64,000 nt of DNA, taken from Planctomycetota bacterium. GTDB lineage: Bacteria > Planctomycetota > Planctomycetia > Pirellulales > Pirellulaceae. Below, piece by piece: positions 36,171 to 45,855 of this stretch (positions within the stretch are counted from its first letter, which is position 1; the number at the start of each line of letters is the position of its first letter). The DNA lies in assembly GCA_026692845.1 (NCBI GenBank), contig JAPLNM010000047.1, forward strand, positions 62,001 through 126,000. The letters run 5' to 3'. The notes under the pieces are model-generated. The model made no database searches and had not been told where the DNA came from. It saw nothing but the letters and a program-made list of their open reading frames with translations. The translations under genes were made by a program, and so were the position numbers.

Positions 36171-37691
36171 CTACGGATTCTTACCATCAATGGCCGCGCC
36201 GAACCGTAACTGTTGTTCGATCGCTTGGACCATTCTTGCATGGAGATCTTGTTGCTCTTTGCGTTGCTTTTGAGAAATCGGACGTACCGACTCTAGAACC
36301 AACGAAACCTGCACGAGCGGTCCGGCCAAGGAACTATCCCCAAGGACACGAATCCCCTTGGTCACCACATAACCTTCTTCAACAATCGATCGCTTCATCT
36401 CGAAGGAAGAACTACCGTTTTCGGCCGGAACCACTCGGTCGATCTTCCAGCCATACCAACGCCACAACCAATCGAGTTTTGGCAAACGTAACCAGATTCC
36501 GTCCACACGAAGCTTCATCGTCCCGTTCAGGCTTTCGGCTGGGGTCAACTCCCATTCCCGATGAGTCCAACTCGGAGTGTGTCGAAAATGAGCACTAAAA
36601 TTTTCCGCCGACTCCGTCGCTGGTCCGATCGTCCATCCCGCGACGCTCGGATCAAGCCGCAATGATTCCACAGCAGCGGTTGCAGCTGCTTGTCCAACAT
36701 CCAAACCATGGCCCCACTGATTCCTAGAGATCGACCACCCACCGAGCCCCACGATTCCCAGCAAAACGCTCCATGCGGCAAACGAAGAAATCCTCGATTC
36801 GCGGTTATCAAGATCGCTCGACAATTCATGCCCTTGGGTTTCTTTGGAACTCTCCTGATCCTTATCGTTAGCTTGGTCTGAAAACGCCGAATAGAACTGG
36901 TCTCCGCTCCAGGTAAGAAACAATACGCTCAGCATGATGACTAGCGGAAGTGCTCCTAGATCCCAACTGACCTTTGCCTCCTGCCCGTCCTGGATAAATG
37001 CGTGATACGCGATGCGCGAACCGTCGGCAACGATCGACCAGAACAAACATGCAACCAGTAAGTACAGGCAACGAAAGATTGGATACCGTCTGAAAAAACC
37101 ATAGGTCATCACCAACAAAACACAAGGATAGGTGAACCGGAGCCCGGAGCAGGCGTCATTTTCAAGGAAATCGGTACTAACTAAACCGAGCACATTCCCC
37201 TTGGCAAAGTAAAAAACCTTGCCAAGATCCAAAATCGATCCTGCAAAACTGCTCGCAAGCCATTGCCCAATCGAATGCATTTCAGGCGCCATTTTCCATA
37301 AAGCCCAGGGCACCATACTGAGCAGCAATCCCATGTGCAACAGCCGTCTCGACGAGAAACCCATCAATAACGCCATGGTTGCACTCAAACAAAACCCGGT
37401 TCCTCGCCAAACCCAAACCGCGTCATCGCTGAGAACTCCCCAAAGACTTGCGATCAAGGCAGCCAACAGAACACCAAGCAAAAATCTAGCAGGAATGCTT
37501 GGTTGGTTTGCGCTCGTCTGAGGTCCTTGGAAACCGATTCCCGTCAAAACCAAAAATGCAACCCCCAGAAGCATTACGAACAATTCGAACCAAAGCCCAG
37601 CAAAACCGATTTGATTCAAAATCAATCGAATCGCAGGAACATGGACCGCCATTGCTACCAATAGCAGCGCAACTGTGACCTTTTTATCCAT
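36171..37691 (-). CDS. Exosortase/archaeosortase-like protein, divergent
   Basis: The 506-residue protein has about nine membrane helices followed by a soluble C-terminal domain (about residues 310-506). FLENDACSGLRFTYP carries the exosortase Cys (Cys181), and IVADGSRIAYHAF carries the Arg (Arg226), 45 residues later, the same spacing as in the second exosortase of this window. The third catalytic residue, a His about 20 residues after the Arg, is not at the expected place (SWDLGALPL); the only His nearby is His230. So it may be inactive or use another residue. ATG 37691 is chosen, and a GTG at 37703 is possible. It is paired with a helical-repeat gene. Confidence 0.6.
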   Translation of the reverse strand: MDKKVTVALLLVAMAVHVPAIRLILNQIGFAGLWFELFVMLLGVAFLVLTGIGFQGPQTSANQPSIPARFLLGVLLAALIASLWGVLSDDAVWVWRGTGFCLSATMALLMGFSSRRLLHMGLLLSMVPWALWKMAPEMHSIGQWLASSFAGSILDLGKVFYFAKGNVLGLVSTDFLENDACSGLRFTYPCVLLVMTYGFFRRYPIFRCLYLLVACLFWSIVADGSRIAYHAFIQDGQEAKVSWDLGALPLVIMLSVLFLTWSGDQFYSAFSDQANDKDQESSKETQGHELSSDLDNRESRISSFAAWSVLLGIVGLGGWSISRNQWGHGLDVGQAAATAAVESLRLDPSVAGWTIGPATESAENFSAHFRHTPSWTHREWELTPAESLNGTMKLRVDGIWLRLPKLDWLWRWYGWKIDRVVPAENGSSSFEMKRSIVEEGYVVTKGIRVLGDSSLAGPLVQVSLVLESVRPISQKQRKEQQDLHARMVQAIEQQLRFGAAIDGKNP

Positions 37692-37735
37692 TTGACCAAT
37701 CACCGTTCAACAAAGGCTAATCCCATCGTTCAAAT

Positions 37736-37765
37736 AAAAGACGCGTCGATTAAGACGCGTCTTTT
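37736..37765 (-). terminator. Intrinsic terminator after the BY-kinase gene
   Basis: AAAAGACGCGTC and GACGCGTCTTTT form a perfect 12-bp stem with a 6-base loop, with T tracts on either strand. On the minus strand it follows the BY-kinase stop by about 60 bases and ends that transcript. It also separates it from the exosortase module, which may need its own promoter. Confidence 0.85.
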
Positions 37766-37824
37766 GATAAAAAATCCCGATTCAATCTTGCTTTGCAAAA
37801 TCAACGCAACCAACTGCTGACCAT

Positions 37825-40308
37825 TTAGGATCCTCGGTCGCTCGACATGCGATCCTCGGCCCGCACCTTATCAGAATAATCCGAATACTTCTTGTCGTAA
37901 TATTTTTTGTACGAATATCCGTTGTAGTAAGCACCACGATAGTACGTTCCGTACTCATTGTAATAGAGGTTTTCGTCCATTCCGTTGACGATCACGCCGA
38001 TCAGATTCCCATTGACCATGCTCAAGCGGCTCTTGGCCTTGTGGGCCGACAGTACCACACCACGGCGAATTCGAAGTACCATAACAATTCCATCGACCAG
38101 CCCACATATCGAGGTGGCATCCGCAACGGGAATCACAGGTGGAGAATCGATCAGAATGAAATCGAATCGATTACGGAGTTCCAGGATGAACTCCAGGAAA
38201 GACTGCGATGCTACGAGCTCTCCAGGATTTTTAGGACGGCCACCTGTGGTCACCAACCAAAGATTCTTCTGAAAGTCACAGGGCCTGAGCGCCTCATCGA
38301 GCGTGCATTGTCCCTCGAAATACTGCATCCCACCGGGCTCGAATTGGACTCCAAAGTTTTGCTGAACTCGGGGTCGGCGGTAGTCCGCATCTACCAAACA
38401 CACACGCTTATTGGTCTGTGCTAACGAAAGCGCTAGATTCGCAATCGTGGTCGATTTTCCATCGCCTGGAGATGGACTTGTGAACATAAAGACCTTCCCA
38501 CCATTTTGGGCGGCCGTAAACAACAGCGATGTGCGAGCCGCCCGGAAGGACTCCGATACCGATGAATTCGGCTGGTGGGCAGCTACAAGCATGGGAGAAC
38601 CGGCAAACCCTGCAGGAACCTTAGATTTTTTAATTCTCGGTATCTTGCACAACACCGGTGTGTTGAGATTCTCCTGAATATCAATCGGTGTGCGATACGC
38701 CAGATCCGAGTGATCGATCAGCACCGCAAGTCCACAACCGAGCAAACCGCCTAAAGCCAGCCCACCGAGCAGAAATTTCCAGAGCTTCGGAAAAACTTGG
38801 CTTGGATACGAGGCTTCATCGATAATTTTCACTCGCGTCGATGAGTAAGAGTTGGACATGGCCCGCATCGCCGATAGCCGCTCTAAAATCTGTCCAACCG
38901 TGTTGCGTCGTTCTTCGATCTGATCCCTCAACATGTTCACTTCGGTGATGTCCCCTGCAATCACTTTAGACTTTTCCGTCAATTCGGCGATATCCTCCGC
39001 AATTCGATCCATGTTGTACTTCGAACGCTCTCGTTGATTCGATAAAGATGCAGCGTAGAGCTGCAAAATATCGCTGTCCCTGGTTCGAACCTCCTTGGAC
39101 AATGCAGCCGCATACAACTGCAATAATTCGCTGTCTGCGTTCTGAGTCCGCTTGGCTAACTCCTCACCTTTCTTTTCAATATCCTGTTCGCTTGTCAAAA
39201 AACCTCGTAGCGTTTCCAACTCCTGATTCAGTCGATTGCGAGTTGCCACTGCAGCCTGGTACTTCGCTTCCACAAACTCCACCTGAGGATGCTTTGCCCC
39301 ATAACGGGACATCGCCTCTGCGCGTTCGGAATCCATCGAAACAACGTCGCCATTGGCCGATTCCATTCGCTGCTCGTAACGCGTTAGCCGGAGCCTGTCC
39401 TCCTCGGACATTCCGTTGAGGAAGTCCATGCCCCGATCTTGTTTATCCAAGTTGAAGTACTTTCGCCCCTCGATGACTGCAAGCCTCAGCAGGTCATCCC
39501 TTTGGGTTGCCGGATCCATAGCAGTTCGCAACTGCTCGAGTTGCTGATCTGCATCGCGAAATTCCAAAAGGAGGTCATCTCTCTCTAATCGCAGCTTCTC
39601 GATCTCGGAAACATAAGGATTTACCCACCGCCCCTTGTCGTTCTCAGCCGTCAAATTAAGCTCTTTGAGCAACTGATAGTATCGGTCCTGATCCACCTTC
39701 TGGTCATCGACCAGCGAACGCTGCAATCGCTCAATCAACTCTACAGATTCCTTGCCAGATATCTCCGAATCCTTCTCGATCGCGGAAATATAGGAAGCCA
39801 CCACCTGGTTCAAGATACCAGGCAAATCCTCCTTGACCTTACCCTCGCAAATGATCTCCAGGGCATCGGATGAGAGATCTTTACCCACCGGCGAGATCGT
39901 CAACATATCGCGCAGATCCACAATCGGTGAGTCAACACTTTGAAACGTTGCGAGCTTGTCCAACTGGCCATTGCGGATCGCCTCGGCAAGGACCATCTGC
40001 CCGGAAAGCAGCACCCGATGCTTCTCTAAAGAAACTGCCTGCGGCACAACCTCTCCATTAATTACGCTCGGAGGGGCTTGGACAAAAAGCATCAGCTTCA
40101 TGACCGAGGCGTACACTGGTGTGACCTGAGTGTAGAGCAAGCTAGCGATCGCCGCGCCGAGCACCGACAAGAGCACAATCACAGACTTTCGACGCCATAA
40201 CGCACCGTAAAAATCGATTGTTGGCATCGGGGGTTCGTCCGATAAATTGGACCCGCGACCAATCGACCCAGAATCGTCGAAACCGTACTGCAAATTAGGC
40301 TTATCCAT
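37825..40308 (-). CDS. wzc: Polysaccharide chain-length/BY-type tyrosine autokinase (Wzc-like)
   Basis: The 827-residue protein joins a Wzz domain with a kinase. One membrane helix lies at about residues 42-61, a long coiled-coil periplasmic region runs to about 500, and a second helix lies near 515-535. Then comes the bacterial tyrosine kinase: Walker A GDGKST (from about 615), Walker A' LVDADYRRP (about 638) and Walker B FILIDSPP (about 717). The C-terminal tail (782-811) contains 13 tyrosines in 30 residues, the autophosphorylation cluster. It controls polymer length with Wzy and Wzx. It lies 201 bases downstream of a GT2 gene. No Wza-type outer-membrane partner is in the window. Confidence 0.92.
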   Translation of the reverse strand: MDKPNLQYGFDDSGSIGRGSNLSDEPPMPTIDFYGALWRRKSVIVLLSVLGAAIASLLYTQVTPVYASVMKLMLFVQAPPSVINGEVVPQAVSLEKHRVLLSGQMVLAEAIRNGQLDKLATFQSVDSPIVDLRDMLTISPVGKDLSSDALEIICEGKVKEDLPGILNQVVASYISAIEKDSEISGKESVELIERLQRSLVDDQKVDQDRYYQLLKELNLTAENDKGRWVNPYVSEIEKLRLERDDLLLEFRDADQQLEQLRTAMDPATQRDDLLRLAVIEGRKYFNLDKQDRGMDFLNGMSEEDRLRLTRYEQRMESANGDVVSMDSERAEAMSRYGAKHPQVEFVEAKYQAAVATRNRLNQELETLRGFLTSEQDIEKKGEELAKRTQNADSELLQLYAAALSKEVRTRDSDILQLYAASLSNQRERSKYNMDRIAEDIAELTEKSKVIAGDITEVNMLRDQIEERRNTVGQILERLSAMRAMSNSYSSTRVKIIDEASYPSQVFPKLWKFLLGGLALGGLLGCGLAVLIDHSDLAYRTPIDIQENLNTPVLCKIPRIKKSKVPAGFAGSPMLVAAHQPNSSVSESFRAARTSLLFTAAQNGGKVFMFTSPSPGDGKSTTIANLALSLAQTNKRVCLVDADYRRPRVQQNFGVQFEPGGMQYFEGQCTLDEALRPCDFQKNLWLVTTGGRPKNPGELVASQSFLEFILELRNRFDFILIDSPPVIPVADATSICGLVDGIVMVLRIRRGVVLSAHKAKSRLSMVNGNLIGVIVNGMDENLYYNEYGTYYRGAYYNGYSYKKYYDKKYSDYSDKVRAEDRMSSDRGS

Positions 40309-40509
40309 ACTCGACCGCCCTTGCCCCTATGGGAGCATTTCGACCCCTGCCGTTTCCCACAGAACCCTCAAAGCTAGCTTTTCGCCATCTGCGGGTTTAT
40401 CTTAGGAAATCCAACTCCGAATGTCTACTCGAATCGGCGATTCGACCAAGCTCCCTGCAATGCAACCGGCCAAGGGCCAGCACAAAAGCCCTCATTTCCT
40501 CAAAGCTTC

Positions 40510-41256
40510 TCAAAAATACTGGTAGATTTTCCTAATGGGCTTTAGGAATCGCAGGCCAATGGGCGGCCGTAGTCCATTGACCCGCCAAGCCTTTGCATCT
40601 TCTCGGTTGGCTTGCATTCGATTCGAAAAAGACGCGTTGCTCTTGCCCCCGACCCGCATACAAACCAGAGTCTGAGCAATGTATCTCATCGGAACCCCGT
40701 GGACCATCATCATGCGAAGGAGCAACTCGTAATCAGCTGCCAATTGAAAGTCATCGCGGAACCGGCCGTACTGCACATAGCACTCCCGGCGGAAGTAAAC
40801 CGTCGGATGAGGAGGCATCCATCCCCATCGATAGTTCGATACATCGTATTTGCCAGAAATCCACCGACGCACCGTTCGGGTCGGTTCAAGGTTATCGACA
40901 TAGACCAAATCTCCGTACACTCCCATGGTGGCTCGGTCTATGGAGAACTCCTCAACGAGGCTTGCGATGACATCGCGATGGGCAAAAAAGTCATCCGCAT
41001 GTAACAGACCCACGACATCTCCGGTGGCCAATCGAATCCCTTTGTTCAACGCATCATAGATCCCATGGTCCTTCTCCCGAACCTGTCGATCGATCCGATC
41101 GCTATACTTCGAGATGATGCGATCGGTGCCATCATCCGACATGCCATCGACGACGATGTATTCGATATCGGGATAGGTTTGTCCCAAAACCGATTCGATG
41201 GTATGCGAGATTGTTTCTACTCGGTTGTATACGGCGGTGATAATCGATACTTTCAT
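40510..41256 (-). CDS. Family 2 glycosyltransferase
   Basis: This 248-residue GT-A enzyme opens with SIITAVYNRVETISHTIESVL. EYIVVDGMSDDGTDRII is the nucleotide-binding region, LLHADDFF is the DxD metal motif and RWGWMPPHPTVYFRRECY resembles the acceptor loop of WcaA-like transferases. Its ATG overlaps the stop of the epimerase gene (ATGA). It adds one sugar to the growing repeat unit; which sugar is unknown. Confidence 0.9.
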   Translation of the reverse strand: MKVSIITAVYNRVETISHTIESVLGQTYPDIEYIVVDGMSDDGTDRIISKYSDRIDRQVREKDHGIYDALNKGIRLATGDVVGLLHADDFFAHRDVIASLVEEFSIDRATMGVYGDLVYVDNLEPTRTVRRWISGKYDVSNYRWGWMPPHPTVYFRRECYVQYGRFRDDFQLAADYELLLRMMMVHGVPMRYIAQTLVCMRVGGKSNASFSNRMQANREDAKAWRVNGLRPPIGLRFLKPIRKIYQYF

Positions 41257-42305
41257 AGACTACCAACCCAGTCGATCATCTGTGATAGCCCCTCGTTTGC
41301 ACTGACCCGTGGCGTCCATTCAAGCAATTCACGTGCCTTGGTGATGTCTGCCACGAAGAAATCCTGATCGCTCTGCCGACGTGGCAATCGAGAATAGCTT
41401 AATTCTTCGGATCGCTCCAGAAGAATCGAAAGCTGGTCAAAGAGTTCGATCAAACTCAAGCTATTGCTCATCCCTCCTCCGATGTTGAATACCTCGCCTG
41501 CACAGCGGCTTCGTTTTTCATAAGCACATTGGTAAAGGGAGATCAAATCCTCACTGTGAAGCACATCGCGGACCTGTTTTCCTGTCCCAGAGATCGTAAA
41601 TGGGACGACTTCGGATCCTTGTTTCCTGCAGGAAACTTGTTCAAGCGCTTGCTTGACAAACCAACCTATCCAGCCTTGATCTGCCGTAGCAAACTGCCGT
41701 CCCCCATAGATCGATGAATGCCGAAAAACTACAGTATCGAGCCCAAAATTCCTGAACCAATCGCGCACGTACTGGTCCGCACTACCCTTGGAACACCCAT
41801 AAGGTGACGCGAAATCCAAGGGCATTGTCTCGTCGATCCCATCTGGAAACTGCGCTAGGACGTACCGAGTGTCATTCTGGCTATAATCCAGGTGGCGCAG
41901 GTCTCCGTAAACTTTATTCGTCGAACTGTAGGCCACCAAGGCTTTAGGGGACCATTTCCGCGTGCATTCGAGCAGATGCAAAGTCCCCAATGCGTTGGTC
42001 CTAAAGTCCGAAATCGGATCGGCCAACGAGGTCGTCATCGCAACTTGACCAGCCAAATGGCATACATAATCGAACGGTCCACGTTTCTCGAATACATCTT
42101 CCATCCGATCGATCGATGCGACGTCGATCTCGTGAAACTCAAGATCCCGCTGCTGATTGCAGGAACCTTGAAGCCATCGGAGATTTTCCCAAGATCCCGA
42201 TTTGTACATCTTGTCGATGATCGTGACTCTTGCCCCATCACGAAGATATCTGCTAGCGACATTCGAACCTAGGAATCCGCAACCGCCAGTAATCAATACG
42301 TTCAT
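41253..42305 (-). CDS. tyv: CDP-paratose 2-epimerase (tyvelose-type)
   Basis: This 350-residue SDR enzyme inverts C2 of CDP-paratose to give CDP-tyvelose. The match to the Salmonella Typhi enzyme as I remember it is close: ITGGCGFLGSNVAS, CHLAGQVAMTTSL, YSSTNKVYGDL, DFASPYGCSKGSADQY, VVFRHSSIYGGRQFAT, DQGWIGWFV and TISGTGKQVRDVLHSEDLISLY. The catalytic Tyr-Lys pair is YGCSK. It begins 43 bases after rfbH and is coupled to a GT2 gene. Its substrate needs CDP-paratose synthase, which is not in this window. Confidence 0.9.
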   Translation of the reverse strand: MNVLITGGCGFLGSNVASRYLRDGARVTIIDKMYKSGSWENLRWLQGSCNQQRDLEFHEIDVASIDRMEDVFEKRGPFDYVCHLAGQVAMTTSLADPISDFRTNALGTLHLLECTRKWSPKALVAYSSTNKVYGDLRHLDYSQNDTRYVLAQFPDGIDETMPLDFASPYGCSKGSADQYVRDWFRNFGLDTVVFRHSSIYGGRQFATADQGWIGWFVKQALEQVSCRKQGSEVVPFTISGTGKQVRDVLHSEDLISLYQCAYEKRSRCAGEVFNIGGGMSNSLSLIELFDQLSILLERSEELSYSRLPRRQSDQDFFVADITKARELLEWTPRVSANEGLSQMIDWVGSL

Positions 42306-42348
42306 TACACTGCTCTTGTCATTTGATCTGTATTCAATTCAGAGATTT

Positions 42349-43830
42349 TTACTTGCCACGACAAAAAGTTACGATCGTCGTGATCACATAATCGATCATT
42401 TCCTCGGACAGACCAGGATATGTTCCGATAAAAAGCGCTTCATTCATGATGCGATCTGAACCTGATAAATCGCTGACGACCCGAATCGAACTGGGATTCT
42501 CTTTGCGTAGATTTACAAAAGCAGGCTGCCTGAGTAGATTCCCTCCGAAGAGCATCCTGTTACCGATCAACTTGGAATCCAAGTGCTTGGCCAATTCCGT
42601 CCGCGTGAAACCCGCCGTGGGCCTAACTGAAATCTTGAATCCAAACCAGGAGCATTCCGTTCGGCAACCCGTAGAGTCCCAGGAGAAACCACTGGCAGGA
42701 TCCCAACCGGCCGCATGGGTCGGTAACGAAAACTCCAGAACATCCTCCAATTCCGACAAACCACGCCGGAGCCGGATCCAATTGTGCTTCCTTGCCTCGA
42801 TAAAACGATCAAGCTTTTCGAGTTGCTTGAGTCCAATCGCTGCCTGGATATCCAGTGGCTTGAGGTTGTAGCCCAAGTGGCTGTAGATGTATTTATGGTC
42901 ATACCCCTCAGGCAGTTCTCCAAGTTGCCATCCAAAGCGTTTATTGCAGGTATTGTCTTTCCCAGAAGGGCACCAGCAATCTCTACCCCAATCCCGAAAA
43001 CTCTCCACAATCACCTTAAGCCCCGATTGCTTGACAACGTTCACTGCCCCGCCTTCCCCCAAGGTCATGTGATGCGGTGGATAAAAACTTTGTGTCGACA
43101 GGTCCCCCCAAGCCCCCGTGTACTTGCAAAGACTTCCGTCGCCTTGCGCAGGATCCTTCGGAAACATCTGCCGCCAGTCCGAATTCGATGGCATCGTATA
43201 CTTGCACCCAAGCGCATCGCAGTTGTCTTCGAGAAGCCAAAGCTGATGCTCGCGGCAAAATTCCAAGGTTGTTCGCAAATCGAACGGATTTCCCAATGCA
43301 TGGGCCATCATCACCGCTTTGGTCTTGCCCTTGCAAAAAGCATCCTGCAATTGTTCGCATTTCGCATTCCCCGTGATTGGATCTGCATCGATGAAAACCG
43401 CAGTCGCTCCGCACTGAAGGATAGGTGCGACCGTCGTAGGAAATCCCGCCGCGACCGTGATCACCTCGTCTCCGGGAAACAATCGCCGGTCCCTAGGCAA
43501 TTTTGGACTGGTCAATGCAGATATCGCAAGAAGATTGGCACTCGAACCAGAATTCACCAAAAGCGAATTCCTAACCCCCAGAAACTCCGCCAACGAACGC
43601 TCAAACCGTTCGCCCTCGGCACCGAGCGTCAACCAAAAATCCAATACGCTACCGACCGCCGCTTGGACCTCGTCCTCGGTGAACACACGCCCTGCATAGG
43701 GAACCGGGGTTTGACCAGGGATGAATTCCGACCGGCCGGAATCGTCCCCAGCACGATTTGCGCGGTGTGTCATTCGCGAATATTCACCGACAAGCCTACT
43801 GATCTCCTGCCGCAGTTCCTGAGCATTCAT
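42349..43830 (-). CDS. rfbH: CDP-4-keto-6-deoxyglucose 3-dehydratase (E1)
   Basis: This enzyme, with PMP and a 2Fe-2S cluster, removes the 3-hydroxyl in 3,6-dideoxyhexose synthesis. The internal aldimine Lys is replaced by His in SFYPPHHMTLGEGG (His253/254), typical of E1. Cys204, Cys285, Cys287 and Cys295 would hold the cluster (C-x-C-x7-C at the end). An insert of about 23 residues (DWRQMFPKDPAQGDG) lies between the first and second Cys. ATG 43830 is used; a GTG at 43845 is possible. The reductase E3 and CDP-paratose synthase are not seen nearby. Confidence 0.92.
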   Translation of the reverse strand: MNAQELRQEISRLVGEYSRMTHRANRAGDDSGRSEFIPGQTPVPYAGRVFTEDEVQAAVGSVLDFWLTLGAEGERFERSLAEFLGVRNSLLVNSGSSANLLAISALTSPKLPRDRRLFPGDEVITVAAGFPTTVAPILQCGATAVFIDADPITGNAKCEQLQDAFCKGKTKAVMMAHALGNPFDLRTTLEFCREHQLWLLEDNCDALGCKYTMPSNSDWRQMFPKDPAQGDGSLCKYTGAWGDLSTQSFYPPHHMTLGEGGAVNVVKQSGLKVIVESFRDWGRDCWCPSGKDNTCNKRFGWQLGELPEGYDHKYIYSHLGYNLKPLDIQAAIGLKQLEKLDRFIEARKHNWIRLRRGLSELEDVLEFSLPTHAAGWDPASGFSWDSTGCRTECSWFGFKISVRPTAGFTRTELAKHLDSKLIGNRMLFGGNLLRQPAFVNLRKENPSSIRVVSDLSGSDRIMNEALFIGTYPGLSEEMIDYVITTIVTFCRGK

Positions 43831-43931
43831 CGTTCTCGAACCCACTTCTTTCGCTCAAATCTCAATTTGATATTTCCAATACTGTTTCATCGCGTCGTGA
43901 GGTTTCCGATCGCGACGGATTGGCTGAAATC

Positions 43932-45041
43932 CTATCCTAGGGTCCACGCCTGCTTGAGCGTCCGTGCGTCTTGAATGTATCGCTCGATACATTCTTGCGT
44001 GACAGCCTGAGGATCTAAACCAGCCTGAACGGCCTGATACCAAGTCGCAGTCTTTTCGATGCAAGATTCGAATGTCCAAGTAGGCTTCCATCCCAAAATA
44101 TGATAAGCCTTATCAATCGCGAGATTCAGTCGAGATGCTTCGTGGGGCTCCGATAGATTCGAAGCATCGATCCAGGTCCCGCCGGTATGGTTTAGAAAAC
44201 TCTCGACCAATTGGCAGACACTGCGATTGCTTTCAAGCTGCGGGCCAAAATTAAACGCCGAACACAAAAGCTCCGTGTCATATCCACAATTCTTAGGTTG
44301 AGCTAGTTGGGAAGCTAGCCACAGATAACCCGAAATCGGCTCCAAAACATGTTGCCATGGCCTGGTCGCTAGCCGATTTCGAACCGATACCGGTGTGCCT
44401 GACATCACGGATCGAACGATATCCGGCACGATTCTCTCGGGTGCCCAATCGCCACCCCCAATCACGTTTCCCGCACGAGCAGACGCCACCCGAACCGAGG
44501 AATCCGCCCCGGAAAAAAACGACGATCGATAGGCCGCCGTTACCAACTCAGCACATCCCTTCGAGGCACTGTAGGGATCGTAGCCACCCATCGGATCTTC
44601 TTCTCGATAAGCATGCAGCCACTCTTTGTTCTGGTAGCATTTGTCTGTCGTAACAATCACAACCGAACAGGGTTTGGAGTATCCGACAAGAGCCTCAAGG
44701 AGATTGACCGTTCCGAGCACGTTGGTTTCAAAGGTTTCACGAGGCTTGCGGTAGGAAGCTCTCACCAAGGGCTGCGCTGCAAGGTGGAATACAAAATCGG
44801 GCTGAGTGCTCAAGATGGCTTGTGTCAAAGATCTTGAGTCCCGTACATCTCCATGACCGTCGCACTTTATCGAAGACGCTAATCGCAACTGATCGAAAAG
44901 AACTTCATGCGACTGTGGCTCAAGCGAATACCCAAAGACCTTCGCACCCAAGGCGACCAACCAAGCAGTTAACCAGCTCCCTTTGAAGCCGTTATGGCCG
45001 GTGATGAAAACGTTTTTTCCCTCAAACAGGTCATGAAACAT
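43932..45041 (-). CDS. rfbG: CDP-glucose 4,6-dehydratase
   Basis: This 369-residue SDR enzyme makes CDP-4-keto-6-deoxyglucose. FITGHNGFKGSWLTAWLVALGA is the nucleotide loop, FHLAAQPLVRASY and VIVTTDKCYQNKEW follow, and the Tyr-Lys pair is YSASK. ARAGNVIGGGDWAPERIVPDIVRS is diagnostic. The open frame continues to 45347 over rfbF, but the ATG at 45041 gives the family length and follows rfbF by one base. The C-terminal region is the usual substrate lid. Confidence 0.95.
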   Translation of the reverse strand: MFHDLFEGKNVFITGHNGFKGSWLTAWLVALGAKVFGYSLEPQSHEVLFDQLRLASSIKCDGHGDVRDSRSLTQAILSTQPDFVFHLAAQPLVRASYRKPRETFETNVLGTVNLLEALVGYSKPCSVVIVTTDKCYQNKEWLHAYREEDPMGGYDPYSASKGCAELVTAAYRSSFFSGADSSVRVASARAGNVIGGGDWAPERIVPDIVRSVMSGTPVSVRNRLATRPWQHVLEPISGYLWLASQLAQPKNCGYDTELLCSAFNFGPQLESNRSVCQLVESFLNHTGGTWIDASNLSEPHEASRLNLAIDKAYHILGWKPTWTFESCIEKTATWYQAVQAGLDPQAVTQECIERYIQDARTLKQAWTLG

Positions 45042-45042
45042 G

Positions 45043-45828
45043 TTAGTTTTCCCAAATCTTCCAAGGCGCTTTGCCCGTTTCCCAAAGCTGTTGCAACTCG
45101 TTGCGATCCCTGAGTGTGTCCATCGGCAACCAAAATCCTTGATGCCTATATGCCGCAAGCATCCCTGATGCGGCCAAGTCTGCAAGTGGCTGACGCTCCC
45201 ATACCGTCTGGTCTCCCTGCTGGATGTAGTCAATGGCCGATGGCTCCAACACAAAGAAACCGCCATTGACCCAGGCCCCATCCCCTTCAGGCTTTTCCTG
45301 AAATACAGAGATCCTAGTCGGATCATTTCTGCTGAACGACAACGCACCGTATCGCCCTGGAGGCTGAACCGCCGTCAAGGTTGCCGTCGATCCGCTGTTT
45401 TGATGAAACGCAATGAGATCCTTGATGTTGATATCCGCGACCCCATCGCCATAGGTCATGCAAAAGGTTCCTTGACCAAGAAACGGCGCAACCCGCTTTA
45501 ACCGACCACCGGTCATCGTCGCGTCCCCGGTGTCGACGACCGTCACCCTCCAGGGCTCGGCTTTTTTGTGAAGCACCTCGACGGTATTGTTGGCCATGTC
45601 GAATGTCACATCGGACATGTGAAGGAAATAGTTCGAAAAATATTCCTTGATCATGTATCCTTTGTAACCGGCACAGATGATAAAATCGTGTATTCCAAAA
45701 GTTGAGTATATCTTCATGATATGCCATAAAATGGGCATGCCTCCGATCTCGATCATCGGCTTGGGCCTCAGATGGGTCTCTTCTGAGATCCGCGTTCCCA
45801 ACCCACCCGCAAGTATCACTGCTTTCAT
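45043..45828 (-). CDS. rfbF: Glucose-1-phosphate cytidylyltransferase
   Basis: The 261-residue enzyme makes CDP-glucose from CTP and glucose-1-phosphate. [20 protein letters not shown] is the nucleotide signature, [19 protein letters not shown] the phosphate and sugar part, [12 protein letters not shown] the metal Asp and [16 protein letters not shown] the acidic end. The start has GGAGGG. It is the first gene of the CDP-dideoxysugar block and lies 27 bases after the helical-repeat protein gene. Confidence 0.95.
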   Translation of the reverse strand: MKAVILAGGLGTRISEETHLRPKPMIEIGGMPILWHIMKIYSTFGIHDFIICAGYKGYMIKEYFSNYFLHMSDVTFDMANNTVEVLHKKAEPWRVTVVDTGDATMTGGRLKRVAPFLGQGTFCMTYGDGVADINIKDLIAFHQNSGSTATLTAVQPPGRYGALSFSRNDPTRISVFQEKPEGDGAWVNGGFFVLEPSAIDYIQQGDQTVWERQPLADLAASGMLAAYRHQGFWLPMDTLRDRNELQQLWETGKAPWKIWEN

Positions 45829-45855
45829 CGCTTTCCCTCCGGACTCATACCCTGC

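Noticed and set aside
42784-43974. A 396-codon open frame on the plus strand opposite rfbH
   Set aside because: It is a shadow of the rfbH coding frame, with basic, repeat-free composition and no recognisable domain, and rfbH is certain.
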